Counted from the stretch's first letter, positions 8,851 to 16,743 are shown. The stretch: 17,111 nt of DNA from CANHEE01 sp043777755 (GCA_043777755.1 JAYWHK010000320.1:1-17111); one strand, 5' to 3'. Notes: generated by a model from the letters alone, not told the origin. Program-made: numbers and translations.

Positions 8851-10299
8851 ATGAAAACCTATTTGCCAGGACTTGTGTTGATTGGTATTTTTTTCCTTGC
8901 TTTTAAATTGGATAAAATGCGAAAAAAAGTGGAAGATGAAGAGTTTCATCGCCCACTTTCGATTACATTGAATCAAGCGCATTTTGCCAATGGAAAATTA
9001 AAAAAATCAAAAGCATTTTCCTCGCTTTACCGCCAAAGCAAGCTCGATACGATTGGTTTTTACCCTTTTATTGATGCTGGCTTGACTAATGCCTTGCATT
9101 TTCAAAGCAGAATTTTGTCAAAATCTCCTAAAAAAACATATCGTGTAGGCAATTTGAAGTTTTCAAATCGTGACATTAATTACGTTATCAATACGTTACA
9201 AACTTTCCAATTTTCGTTTCCTGTCGGATTGAGTTCTTATTTTGATTTTTACCAAATCAAAGGAAGTGATGGCCGTGGTAATGTCAAATTTTCAGCCTAT
9301 TATACGCCCGTAATTGAGGCGAGTAAAACCCGTAACGAAACTTATTTTTATCCAGTTTATAAAAAACCCGACAATTGGGAAGGAAAATTACCAACCCGAC
9401 AAGAGATTGAAAACAAAGGCGTTCTGGAAGGCTTAGACCTTTGTTTGGGCTATGTAAAAAGCCGAAAAGATTTGTATTCGATTCAGCTGGAAGGCTCTGC
9501 AATTTTAAAATTCAAAGATGGTGGAACAACTTTTTTAGCATACGATGGTGACAATCACCGAGAAGAAGGCGAAATCGTTTATGTAAAAAAAGAAGTACCC
9601 TTAGCAATCAAAAAAACGGCTGATGTTCTCGAAAAAAATAAGGCTAAAAATCTTGAAAATGACCTTGAAAAAGAAACCGATGCCGCAGAAATTCTCGTAG
9701 AAACCGAGGAAGATGAGGATAGTTTGGACATCGAAATTGGAATTGCCGAAAATGCCTTAGATGCAGAAGCGAAAGAGCGAGGCGTTACAAAAGAGGCAGT
9801 TAAAAAAGAATATGCGACAAAAGAAATTGAGGTTAACGAAGAAGACGAAGTTATAGATAGTACTGATAATGAAGAGGTTGCGGTAAAAGAAATTGACGAA
9901 CAAACACTTTCTCAAAATCCGAATTATGTTTTTTTCAAAAAAGTTAATTTAAGACTGCAAAGTTCCTCGGGGCAACCACTTACGCCTTATACGTCAATTG
10001 CAACCGACAGAAGGTATATTCCGTCAGGGGCAGTTTTGTTGGCGGCAACGCCAATCGTTGATAAAAACGAAAAATGCAAACACCACGCTTTACAATTTGT
10101 TTTGGCGCAAGATACTGGTGGCGCAATCAAAGGTACTGGTCATGTGGATTGGTATGTTGGCAAAGGTGATAGGGCAAAAAAAGTTGCTGAAAGAATCCAT
10201 CATTATGGTCAATTGTGGTTGGTATTGCCTAAGAAAAAACGAAGTTCTAAATTGACAGGAACAGGCGTTAAAATTAACCGTTCGGTGATGTCGAGATAA
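8851..10299 (+). CDS. mltA: MltA-type membrane-bound lytic murein transglycosylase with acidic insert
   Basis: 482 residues from the ATG at 8851; an in-frame TTG at 8764 would add 29 unusual residues before the membrane segment and is rejected. Residues 6-20 form an N-terminal membrane anchor; there is no lipobox Cys, unlike E. coli MltA. The MltA domain spans about 120-235 (AYYTPVIEASKTRN, YPVYKKP, LPTRQEIE, IQLEGSA, AYDGDN). The 3D domain spans about 355-460 (NPNYVFFKK, SIATDRRYIPSGAVLL, AQDTGGAIKGTGHVDWYVG, GQLWLVLP), with the three conserved aspartates at 386, 421 and 433. The family cleaves the MurNAc-GlcNAc bond in peptidoglycan to give 1,6-anhydro-MurNAc ends, acting outside the cytoplasmic membrane. 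Between the two blocks lies a charged segment (about 238-352) rich in Glu, Asp and Lys, longer than I expect here for the family. The IQ-GSG motif is altered to IQLEGSA. The gene is convergent with the YfhO gene. Confidence 0.88.
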   Translation: MKTYLPGLVLIGIFFLAFKLDKMRKKVEDEEFHRPLSITLNQAHFANGKLKKSKAFSSLYRQSKLDTIGFYPFIDAGLTNALHFQSRILSKSPKKTYRVGNLKFSNRDINYVINTLQTFQFSFPVGLSSYFDFYQIKGSDGRGNVKFSAYYTPVIEASKTRNETYFYPVYKKPDNWEGKLPTRQEIENKGVLEGLDLCLGYVKSRKDLYSIQLEGSAILKFKDGGTTFLAYDGDNHREEGEIVYVKKEVPLAIKKTADVLEKNKAKNLENDLEKETDAAEILVETEEDEDSLDIEIGIAENALDAEAKERGVTKEAVKKEYATKEIEVNEEDEVIDSTDNEEVAVKEIDEQTLSQNPNYVFFKKVNLRLQSSSGQPLTPYTSIATDRRYIPSGAVLLAATPIVDKNEKCKHHALQFVLAQDTGGAIKGTGHVDWYVGKGDRAKKVAERIHHYGQLWLVLPKKKRSSKLTGTGVKINRSVMSR

Positions 10300-10390
10300 T
10301 AAAGGAGTCGTAAGTAAAACAAGTCTAAAAGTCGCAAGTCAATAGGTTACAAGATTTCACAACCGTGTTTATTTAAAAATTACTACTTAA
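10300..10390. repeat. Dispersed intergenic repeat, copy 1
   Basis: This segment starts right after the MltA stop codon. It shares an extended similarity with 15665-15772: AGTCGTAAGTAAA at the start, CTAAAAGTC in the middle, and a nearly collinear final ~50 bases (CAATAG.TTACAA.AT.TCA.AACC.TGTTTATTTA...ATTACTACTTAA). It has the same plus-strand orientation as copy 2. It is shorter because it lacks about 17 internal bases, and its left end is degraded (TAAAGGAGT against TTAAGTAGT). Confidence 0.7.
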
Positions 10391-10396
10391 AACGGA

Positions 10397-10437
10397 AAAC
10401 GGCTCAAATTTTTTGTTGTGAAAAATTTGAGCCGTTT
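10397..10437. terminator. Bidirectional hairpin terminator between mltA and yfhO
   Basis: A perfect 17-bp stem: AAACGGCTCAAATTTTT (10397-10413) with its exact complement at 10421-10437, loop TGTTGTG. It lies between the 3' ends of two convergent genes. The flanking T/A tracts are short, so termination strength is uncertain, but the symmetry and position fit a shared terminator. Confidence 0.75.
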
Positions 10438-10449
10438 CTAAATCTATAC

Positions 10450-10521
10450 TTTCTTACTTTCTTACTCTCCTACTCTCTTATTTTCCTACTTTCTTACTCT
10501 CCCACTTTCCCATTCTCTTCT
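10450..10521. repeat. 8-bp tandem repeat (about nine units) across the yfhO stop codon
   Basis: Nine consecutive 8-base units with consensus TTTCTTAC start at 10450. Three units match exactly and the others differ by one to four bases (for example TCTCCTAC, TTTCCTAC, TCTCCCAC). The array covers the last nine codons and the stop codon (10494-10496) of the minus-strand YfhO gene and continues into the 3' flank. The unit length is not a multiple of three, so gain or loss of a unit on the coding side would change the C-terminal tail. Confidence 0.75.
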
Positions 10522-12959
10522 TTCCACCAAAAAAACAAGCCAGCAAAGAACAAAATCGTCAATAAAATGCTACCGATACGAGAAATTTGTTGTCCTTTGA
10601 TGTAAGAAACAGGTTCAAATTTCATTTCCAAAGTGTGTTGTCCAGCAGGAACTTTCACTGCACGAATGGCATAATTGGCACGCATAATCGCATTTTCAAG
10701 CAATTTTCCATCAATATATACATTCCAACCATCAGCGTAATAGACTTCTGAAAACATCGCCAATTGGTCTGATTTCGCATTGTAAGTGTAAGTCATCGCA
10801 TCAGGAATATATTTTGTCATTTTGATGCTGTTTGTCGTATCGTATTGAACTGTAAAGCCATCTAAATTTTTAGCATTTGCTTTTTGTAAAATGGCTTTTA
10901 CTTTTGGTTTCAAGTTTTTCAAACTGTCCAACTCTTCGGTAGCGTTTTCAACCAATTGGAAAGAAGGCACAAACCAAGCATTTCCGCAAGCTTGTTCCAA
11001 AGGAACTGCCACCATTGTTTGCCCTTGTTCAGTAATTACATATTTGGTATTAAACATTCCATAAATGTCCAAAGCTCCTTGCGGATTACCCAAATATTTT
11101 TCAATCATATCTTGGTAAATCATCAACTTTACAGCGTGATAACCACCCATACTTTTATGAAAATTACTCGTCACCGCATTTGAAAATGGATTGCCTGTCA
11201 AATCTAAAACCCTGTAAGACAAGTCTTTATCTTGTTGAATTTGCTTGTCCACGGCACGAGGCTCTGAATACTGCTTTACAGAACGGCTTGTTTTGAAATC
11301 TTCGCTTGACAAATATCGTTTGCTTACACCAACGACATCAAACAAACTCAAAACCAAGGTTAATCCCGCAAAACCCCAACCCATTGCGCCTACTTTTTCT
11401 TGTTTGTTGGCAAACCACAAGGCTGCCGCACTCGCCAAAACAAAAAACAAAGAACGCAACACATCTGACTGCAAAAGTGCTGCACGGTCTTTCATCAAAG
11501 CATTCAATAACTGAGGAGAAGCCTTTCCGATTTGCTCGTCATTAGGACCAGCCAAAGAACTTATCCAACCATAGACCAACGCCACTACCAATAAAGAAGC
11601 GATTGTTCCTACAGCCCAAATCAAGTTTTTTTGTTTTTCCTCTTTGCTTTCTTCGCCCCATATAAAACGCTGGAGTCCTAACATTCCTATCGCAACCACA
11701 ATGACGTGACCTAAGTTGTTCGCCATATTCACAGAACGGAACTTATTGAACATTGGAAAATAATCAAACAAGAAGTAATTGACGACTGAAAAATGTTTAC
11801 CCCAACTTATCATTACCAAAAATAACAAACTTGCAAGCGACCACCACTTCAAACTGTCTTTTAATGAATAAAAACCTAAGAAAAACAACATCATCAACGC
11901 TGCACCATAATAGACATTGCCCGTAGTGAAAGGTTGTTCGCCCCAATAAGTCGAAGCTCCCTGCGCCAATTGCTGCGCTTGTTTTTCAGGCATTTTAGTC
12001 AAAGCATTAAACGTTGCACTTGATTCATCGCTCACGAAAGACTCGCCATTGCCCATATAATTGGCTGCAATCAAAGAAAAAGATTCCGCTTTTCCCAATG
12101 ACCAACCAAAAGCATATTCTTTTGTCAAACCATCGTCGCCAGCTTTTTTCTCGTCCGTAGTGATTTCATTTTTACCACGAATAGAATGTTTTGCATACTC
12201 ATAAGTGGACCATAATTTTACAATATTTGGCAATACACCAATCACCACAGCAACAACCAAAGTCGCTATACTTTTGCTCCAAGCACCGATTTGTCCTTCT
12301 CGAACTGCATCAACGGCTTTTGCAATGCCTAAAATTCCAATCAATAAAAAGAAATAATAAGTAATTTGTGGATGATTTCCGAATACTTGCAAACTCGTAA
12401 AAAGAGCTGTTACCGCTGCGCCCCATAAATATTTTTCTTGAAAAATCAAGAGAATACCTGCCAATGTTGGTGCTAAAAATGCCAAAACATACATTTTATT
12501 GACGTGACCAGCTTCTATCAAAATCATGTGCGAAGTGCTGAGTCCGTACAAAATAGCACCGACCAAACCCAATCGCCAATCTATTTTGAGCGTCATCATC
12601 AAAAGGAAAAAACCAAAACAAGCTGCAAACAACAATCCATAAGAAGACGTTACAGATTGACCTAATTTCAACCAATTATAGACAAATTTTTGTAAATAAT
12701 TATAGGTTTCGCCACCGCTATTATAGACTTGAAAGGTCGGCATACCGCCAAACATTCCATTGCTCCAAAGCATTTCGTGTCCTTCGGATTTGTTGTATTT
12801 TAAGATTTCTGCCTGAGAACCCGTCGCTTGAACAACATCTGATTGCCCCAAGGTTTTGCCGTCAAAAGCGGCAGGTGAAAAATAAACCATTGAAAAGAGT
12901 GCCAAGACTACTGTTCCAATGATGTATGGTAAAAATAATTTTACAAAACGATTGTTCAT
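10494..12959 (-). CDS. YfhO-family multi-pass membrane protein
   Basis: 821 residues, ATG start. The N-terminus has a membrane segment (about 7-29), then an extracytoplasmic loop with GQSDVVQ (Asp41) and MLWSNGMFGGMPTF. Many hydrophobic segments follow between about 105 and 560, with the motif FPMFNKFRSVNMANN (401-415) before a membrane helix. A large soluble C-terminal part contains YYADGWNVYIDGK and ends with a last membrane helix (FAGLFFWWK) and a charged tail. This architecture matches the bacterial YfhO family, GT-C-like proteins. Some Gram-positive members take part in glycosylation of teichoic or lipoteichoic acids; the substrate in Bacteroidota is unknown, so no specific reaction is claimed. 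The gene is convergent with mltA. Its start is 52 bp from a MITE-like element (13011-13143), so its promoter may lie in or beyond that element. The last codons are built from an 8-bp tandem repeat. Confidence 0.88.
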   Translation of the reverse strand: MNNRFVKLFLPYIIGTVVLALFSMVYFSPAAFDGKTLGQSDVVQATGSQAEILKYNKSEGHEMLWSNGMFGGMPTFQVYNSGGETYNYLQKFVYNWLKLGQSVTSSYGLLFAACFGFFLLMMTLKIDWRLGLVGAILYGLSTSHMILIEAGHVNKMYVLAFLAPTLAGILLIFQEKYLWGAAVTALFTSLQVFGNHPQITYYFFLLIGILGIAKAVDAVREGQIGAWSKSIATLVVAVVIGVLPNIVKLWSTYEYAKHSIRGKNEITTDEKKAGDDGLTKEYAFGWSLGKAESFSLIAANYMGNGESFVSDESSATFNALTKMPEKQAQQLAQGASTYWGEQPFTTGNVYYGAALMMLFFLGFYSLKDSLKWWSLASLLFLVMISWGKHFSVVNYFLFDYFPMFNKFRSVNMANNLGHVIVVAIGMLGLQRFIWGEESKEEKQKNLIWAVGTIASLLVVALVYGWISSLAGPNDEQIGKASPQLLNALMKDRAALLQSDVLRSLFFVLASAAALWFANKQEKVGAMGWGFAGLTLVLSLFDVVGVSKRYLSSEDFKTSRSVKQYSEPRAVDKQIQQDKDLSYRVLDLTGNPFSNAVTSNFHKSMGGYHAVKLMIYQDMIEKYLGNPQGALDIYGMFNTKYVITEQGQTMVAVPLEQACGNAWFVPSFQLVENATEELDSLKNLKPKVKAILQKANAKNLDGFTVQYDTTNSIKMTKYIPDAMTYTYNAKSDQLAMFSEVYYADGWNVYIDGKLLENAIMRANYAIRAVKVPAGQHTLEMKFEPVSYIKGQQISRIGSILLTILFFAGLFFWWKEENGKVGE

Positions 12960-13010
12960 AAATATGATTTTATTTTGATAAAAATAAATGACAAAGTGTT
13001 TTAAAAAACT

Positions 13011-13143
13011 GGTTCTCTTAAATTTTTTGTGATTTAAGACTTTGTAAGGGCGACTTTAGTCGCACAAATGACTGGTTTTCAATGTTTAGATTCTTGTGCG
13101 ACTAAGGTCGCCCCTACAGTTCCACAAAAATTTTAAAAGAACC
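13011..13143. mobile_element. MITE-like long inverted-repeat element, copy A
   Basis: A 133-bp non-coding element begins GGTTCT and ends AGAACC. Left arm 13011-13065 and right arm 13096-13143 are imperfectly complementary. The ends share GGTTCTYTTAAA and TTTTTGTG, and the inner arms share GTARGGGCGACYTTAGTCGCAC. A 30-nt loop separates them. Each arm also has a small internal palindrome, GCGACTttAGTCGC. No clear target-site duplication is visible. A second copy in opposite orientation lies at 16838-16943. It contains no reading frame, so it would need a transposase in trans. It sits between the 5' end of yfhO and the 3' end of the RM gene. Confidence 0.75.
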
Positions 13144-13159
13144 AAAAATCTTTGCGCTG

Positions 13160-13167
13160 CAAATTTA
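13160..13167 (-). promoter_or_regulatory. Possible -7 box reading toward yfhO
   Basis: CAAATTTA on the plus strand reads TAAATTTG on the minus strand, matching TAnnTTTG. No TTG was found 19 bp further upstream, so support is weak. If used, the yfhO transcript would carry the whole MITE-like hairpin in its leader. Confidence 0.25.
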
Positions 13168-13232
13168 TAATTATTTTAAAGAAATTTATAATAAAATAAA
13201 AAAAGTGGAGAGAAAAGCATATTACATGGCAC

Positions 13233-15662
13233 TTATTCTTTTAAAAATTCGTACTCGTATATTTTTGGTTTTATTTTGTCTGCCAATAAATTATGTTTTT
13301 CTCGCAGGTCGGCTATCAAAGTTGTGTATTGTGCGTCTGTACTTTTGTTGTTCATTCTGCCTGTTTTGTCGTTTCTGCCTTGAAAATGTTCTCTTATGTC
13401 ATAAAAACTGGCGTTTGCCAAAACCTCTTTTTGGGCATGGTAATATTTCCAAAGTTCTCTACCAGCATCGAACACCGTTTTTGCTTCGTCTGAAAATTGA
13501 AGTGGTTTTTTTTCAATTTCACCAATTTCTGTACGCTCGTCAAACAATGAGCCAAACGTTTTTTCCTCCTTCAATTTGCCTTTTATAAAATCCGTCATAA
13601 AATTACTCGCAAACTTTTCTTTCGCATTTACTTCTGATTCTGTGAACGGTATCCAATGATTTACTCCAAATTTGGATTGTATATTGTTGCTGAAAATTGT
13701 AAAAGCCAAACAATCGTTTTGAAATTCTTTATCTGTTTTCCAATTGTCATTTGGATGTAAAAATTGGTCTCTGTCGTTTAGCCAAGTAGATGGAATACAT
13801 TTTCTGACCGATAAATAAATACACATTTCAATTAAATTTTTTGCTGTAATAGGAGTAGTATGATCTTTATTATCATCTGAAGTAATTACAACTTGAATGT
13901 TGTGCTGAAAATCTGTTTTATTATTGTGCATTATTCCAACAACATCGCCCTTTTTATCATAGTATTTTCTTAGCCAATCATTTATTTTTCCATTTTTTAC
14001 ATCATCATAACTATAAATATTTTTAGTACCAATAAAGTTTCCTTTTTTATCATAAACGTCTGCGCAAAAAAAAGTGAAATCTTCTTTTGTATCTGTATTC
14101 CAAATAAAAAAGCCAATTGGAAAATCACCCTTAACATTATCAAAAGTATCGGCTGGTGTCAAAAAAAATTTCTCGAGCTTCGCTCGAAAGAATTTCCGAA
14201 AATCCTTGAAGTTTGAAGATTGCAAATTTTTCAAAGTTGAAAAATTTGCAATCTTGCTGTAAGGGATTTCAACATATATTCGGATTAAGAATTGCGTAAA
14301 TAGTTCGTTACTTGCTTTGCCAAGTTCTTTCTTGTACTTATCTTTTGTCTTATTGTTTATCGCAACTCCTTCTTTGTGTTGCTTTCCTAAACCTGTTCCA
14401 GCTTCCGCATACGGCGGATTTATATAAACCACCAACTTTTTACGTTTGTTTTCATCATTAATAATGTCTTGCAAACTTTGAGGCAATTTAGTAAAATCAT
14501 CATTTAAGAAATCAAATTGAAAGACGTGATTTTCCAAAAGGTTAGCCCCGTGTTCGATTCTTTCGTGCATTACTTTTACATCAGCTTGGTCAAGCGTGCT
14601 TGCATAAATATTGTATTTATTGGTCAAACCAGCAAGCAAGTTTCCCGTTCCTGCGGCACAATCCCAAACATAATAGTCTTCTTGCCAGTTTTCGCCTAAG
14701 TAATCTGTCAAATATTTTTGCGATAAATCCACCCAAATACGAGGCGTAAAAAAAGCACCTTTTCGCTCTCTAATGTCTTGTGGAACGAGTAAATCTCTGC
14801 GCTCAATGATGTAATCTTGAAATTGTTTTAGTGGCGGTCTTTTGTACCGTTTCCAAAATTGAGTGTAAGTTTCTTTATTTTTAAGACTAATAGTTGCATC
14901 AAACATCTGTTTGAGGTCTTCTTTTGCAATTTTATAGCCTTGGTTTTGAAAAACGACAAACAAACTATCTCTTATAGAACTATCATCGTCAATAGAATTG
15001 GTGTCTTTGTCATCTACAAATAAGTCTGCCAAATAAAAATCACTGTCTAAAATATTTGCTTTTTTAAGTTCGTCCCAATTCACGTCAATGTTTGGTTTTA
15101 CGATTTCGAGCCAACGCAGATAAATTGGGATAAAATTATTTTTATCAATTTTTATTTTGCTTGATTCAGTAGCTTTTGCAATATTGTTGGCGATGAAAAT
15201 CTTTAAATCATTTTCGTCTTTTTGATAATCGAAAATGTAAGCATTTGATTTTAAGGTAGCTTCAATTCTATCTTTTATGAGTTTGAACTCTTTGGTATCG
15301 TGGTTTGATGGCGTAACGTTCCAATTAAAATCGTTTAAATAAAAAATATCTTGAATACTAATGTAAGAAACAAAAGCAATTTTTTTAAAATCAAAAGCAC
15401 CAATAAATGCGGGCGGTAAAGTTTTGTCAAAAGTTCTGGCTTTTCCGATAGTCAGCACCAATTGTACAAACATGGTCGTAACATCAAAATCACCAGTTTT
15501 TGCCTCTGCCCAAAGCAAAGGAGTTCGTCCAAATAAGCTATCTTGCTTCGGAAAAACGGTAAAGTCAATATTTCCTAAAATTTCAGTTGTGTCAAAGGCT
15601 TTGAACCATTCTGCACCGACCTTGTTTTTTAGTTCTTCCTCTCTTATGTTTTTATACTTCAT
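13233..15662 (-). CDS. Single-chain type IIG-like restriction-modification enzyme (PD-(D/E)XK plus N6-adenine methylase)
   Basis: 809 residues, ATG start. The N-terminal region has a candidate PD-(D/E)XK nuclease site: Asp33 in NIDFTVF and Glu53-Ala-Lys55 in LLWAEAKTG. The methylase core has ERKGAFFTP (299-307, motif X-like), DCAAGTGNLL (334-343, motif I binding S-adenosylmethionine) and NPPYAEAG (415-422, motif IV of gamma-class N6-adenine methylases). Residues about 455-520 (IYVEIPYSKIANFS...ADTFDNVKGDFPIGFFIW) resemble the family's conserved segment. The C-terminal ~290 residues probably hold target recognition. No separate specificity or restriction subunit is nearby, so one chain likely cuts and methylates, as in Eco57I-like type IIG enzymes. 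At 809 residues it is shorter than many of these (about 1000 or more). The start codon is 2 bp from a dispersed repeat (15665-15772). It may be co-transcribed with the upstream same-strand nuclease gene 152 bp away. The recognition sequence cannot be read from the sequence. Confidence 0.85.
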   Translation of the reverse strand: MKYKNIREEELKNKVGAEWFKAFDTTEILGNIDFTVFPKQDSLFGRTPLLWAEAKTGDFDVTTMFVQLVLTIGKARTFDKTLPPAFIGAFDFKKIAFVSYISIQDIFYLNDFNWNVTPSNHDTKEFKLIKDRIEATLKSNAYIFDYQKDENDLKIFIANNIAKATESSKIKIDKNNFIPIYLRWLEIVKPNIDVNWDELKKANILDSDFYLADLFVDDKDTNSIDDDSSIRDSLFVVFQNQGYKIAKEDLKQMFDATISLKNKETYTQFWKRYKRPPLKQFQDYIIERRDLLVPQDIRERKGAFFTPRIWVDLSQKYLTDYLGENWQEDYYVWDCAAGTGNLLAGLTNKYNIYASTLDQADVKVMHERIEHGANLLENHVFQFDFLNDDFTKLPQSLQDIINDENKRKKLVVYINPPYAEAGTGLGKQHKEGVAINNKTKDKYKKELGKASNELFTQFLIRIYVEIPYSKIANFSTLKNLQSSNFKDFRKFFRAKLEKFFLTPADTFDNVKGDFPIGFFIWNTDTKEDFTFFCADVYDKKGNFIGTKNIYSYDDVKNGKINDWLRKYYDKKGDVVGIMHNNKTDFQHNIQVVITSDDNKDHTTPITAKNLIEMCIYLSVRKCIPSTWLNDRDQFLHPNDNWKTDKEFQNDCLAFTIFSNNIQSKFGVNHWIPFTESEVNAKEKFASNFMTDFIKGKLKEEKTFGSLFDERTEIGEIEKKPLQFSDEAKTVFDAGRELWKYYHAQKEVLANASFYDIREHFQGRNDKTGRMNNKSTDAQYTTLIADLREKHNLLADKIKPKIYEYEFLKE
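14216..14255. repeat. Perfect 19-bp inverted repeat inside the RM gene
   Basis: Left arm 14216-14234 (AAGATTGCAAATTTTTCAA) is exactly complementary to 14237-14255, with a 2-nt spacer. It encodes residues 470-482 (KIANFSTLKNLQS). A second, imperfect hairpin around TCGAGC-TTC-GCTCGA lies at about 14173-14187. Both are within the coding sequence and do not break the frame. Confidence 0.75.
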
Positions 15663-15664
15663 TG

Positions 15665-15772
15665 TTAAGTAGTCGTAAGTAAATAAGTCGTAAGTCTAAA
15701 AGTCATTAGCATCTTGATTATCAATAGATTACAAAATATCATAACCTTGTTTATTTAGACATTACTACTTAA
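15665..15772. repeat. Dispersed intergenic repeat with TTAAGTAGT ends, copy 2
   Basis: A 108-bp segment begins TTAAGTAGT (15665-15673) and ends ACTACTTAA (15764-15772), perfect 9-bp terminal inverted repeats. An internal direct repeat AGTCGTAAGT occurs at 15671 and 15686. Its last ~50 bases match copy 1 (10300-10390) with few differences. It fills most of the 152-bp gap between the nuclease and RM genes and ends 2 bp before the RM start codon, so it would lie in the RM mRNA. No reading frame is present. Confidence 0.75.
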
Positions 15773-15814
15773 TGATTTATTTTTTATGATTTCTGCCACT
15801 TCTTTTCTGTCTTA

Positions 15815-16723
15815 TCAGCCGATTTCTTGCGTTCCAATTGACTTACGAAGTTGTTCTATTTCTTCTAATGTCAAATCTGTTAAGTCTAAAATATCTGAAT
15901 TAGAATAGCCTTTTTTCAATGCTCTCAATGCAGTTTCTATATCTTTTTTCTTCTCTGTTTTCACTCTTTCATCTTCTCTTACTTTTTCTTCGGCTTCAAT
16001 TTTCATTGTTTCGGCATAACTCGCTTCTGAACTTAATCTTTCCAAATATTTTTGATATATCTTTTGGTCTTCATCGGTCATATTTAAAACTTTCAACTTC
16101 TGTTTGACTTCTTCCATGCCCTTTGCTTTAAAAGTATCTCTAACCTCACTATTTTTGAAAAAGTAAATCCACTCGTCTAATGTGTCGTTGATAACATCAT
16201 TAAACTTTGTTGTTTGTATTAGATAATACTCGGGATATGCTTTTTGTATAGTTGGCTGTTTTAATAGTTTTTTTTGTGATTTTGTCAATTGCAATTCACT
16301 ATTGGTATGTAATCCTCTAAACTTCGTACCGCCATGGTAAATATAATCATCGCCTTCGCCTAAATCAAAATAAACAATACTTACGGCTATTATTTTCTTG
16401 ATATTAGAATAGGCTTGTCCTAAGTTTATGTATTCTACGACCGATTTAGAAGTTGCAAACAACATACGCATCAAAAAATCCCACTCTCTTGTGTTTTGAA
16501 TTTCGATGATGATGTGTTCTTTATCTGCTGTTTCGGCATACAAATCTACACGATTGAATTTGTCATTTTCATCGTCTTGATTGCTTTCACTTTCCAAAAG
16601 TCCTTCTATTTTAATATCTTGTTTGAGGAGTTCAGAAAGAAAACCTTCTAAAATATCAAAATTCGCTTTATCCCGCAGCAATTTCTTAGCAGCCCAATCA
16701 AACCTAATGTGTTTTTTTGCCAT
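15815..16723 (-). CDS. PD-(D/E)XK nuclease family transposase
   Basis: 302 residues, ATG start. The core has MAKKHIRFDWAAKKLLRDKANFDILEGFLSELL at the N-terminus, then NRVDLYAE (Asp60) and IIIEIQ (Glu74-x-Gln76), the D...ExQ site of this family. Next comes a conserved WDFLMRMLFATSKSVVEYINLGQAY segment. A charged coiled-coil-like stretch (about 215-265) leads to a C-terminal DILDLTDLTLEEIEQL segment, possibly DNA- or partner-binding. The family is distantly related to the Rpn recombination-promoting nucleases. Members are often numerous in Bacteroidota genomes and are annotated as putative transposases, but their biological role is mostly untested. It is full length, unlike the frameshifted relative at 293-1241, and belongs to a different subgroup. 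It is preceded by a well-matched promoter (16744-16774) and followed on the same strand by the RM gene. It lies between two MITE-like elements. Confidence 0.88.
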   Translation of the reverse strand: MAKKHIRFDWAAKKLLRDKANFDILEGFLSELLKQDIKIEGLLESESNQDDENDKFNRVDLYAETADKEHIIIEIQNTREWDFLMRMLFATSKSVVEYINLGQAYSNIKKIIAVSIVYFDLGEGDDYIYHGGTKFRGLHTNSELQLTKSQKKLLKQPTIQKAYPEYYLIQTTKFNDVINDTLDEWIYFFKNSEVRDTFKAKGMEEVKQKLKVLNMTDEDQKIYQKYLERLSSEASYAETMKIEAEEKVREDERVKTEKKKDIETALRALKKGYSNSDILDLTDLTLEEIEQLRKSIGTQEIG

Positions 16724-16743
16724 TTTTTATTAGATATTAATTG

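Noticed and set aside
10450..10521. CRISPR array
   Set aside because: Units are 8 bp and contiguous with no spacers.
13205..13588. Plus-strand frame of 127 codons
   Set aside because: Lies antisense to the RM gene, with low-complexity Cys/Phe-rich translation and no recognisable domain.
15815..16723. Toxin or effector partner of the RM gene
   Set aside because: The D...ExQ core and the WDFLMRMLFA segment place it in the PD-(D/E)XK transposase family, with no toxin-antitoxin pairing visible.
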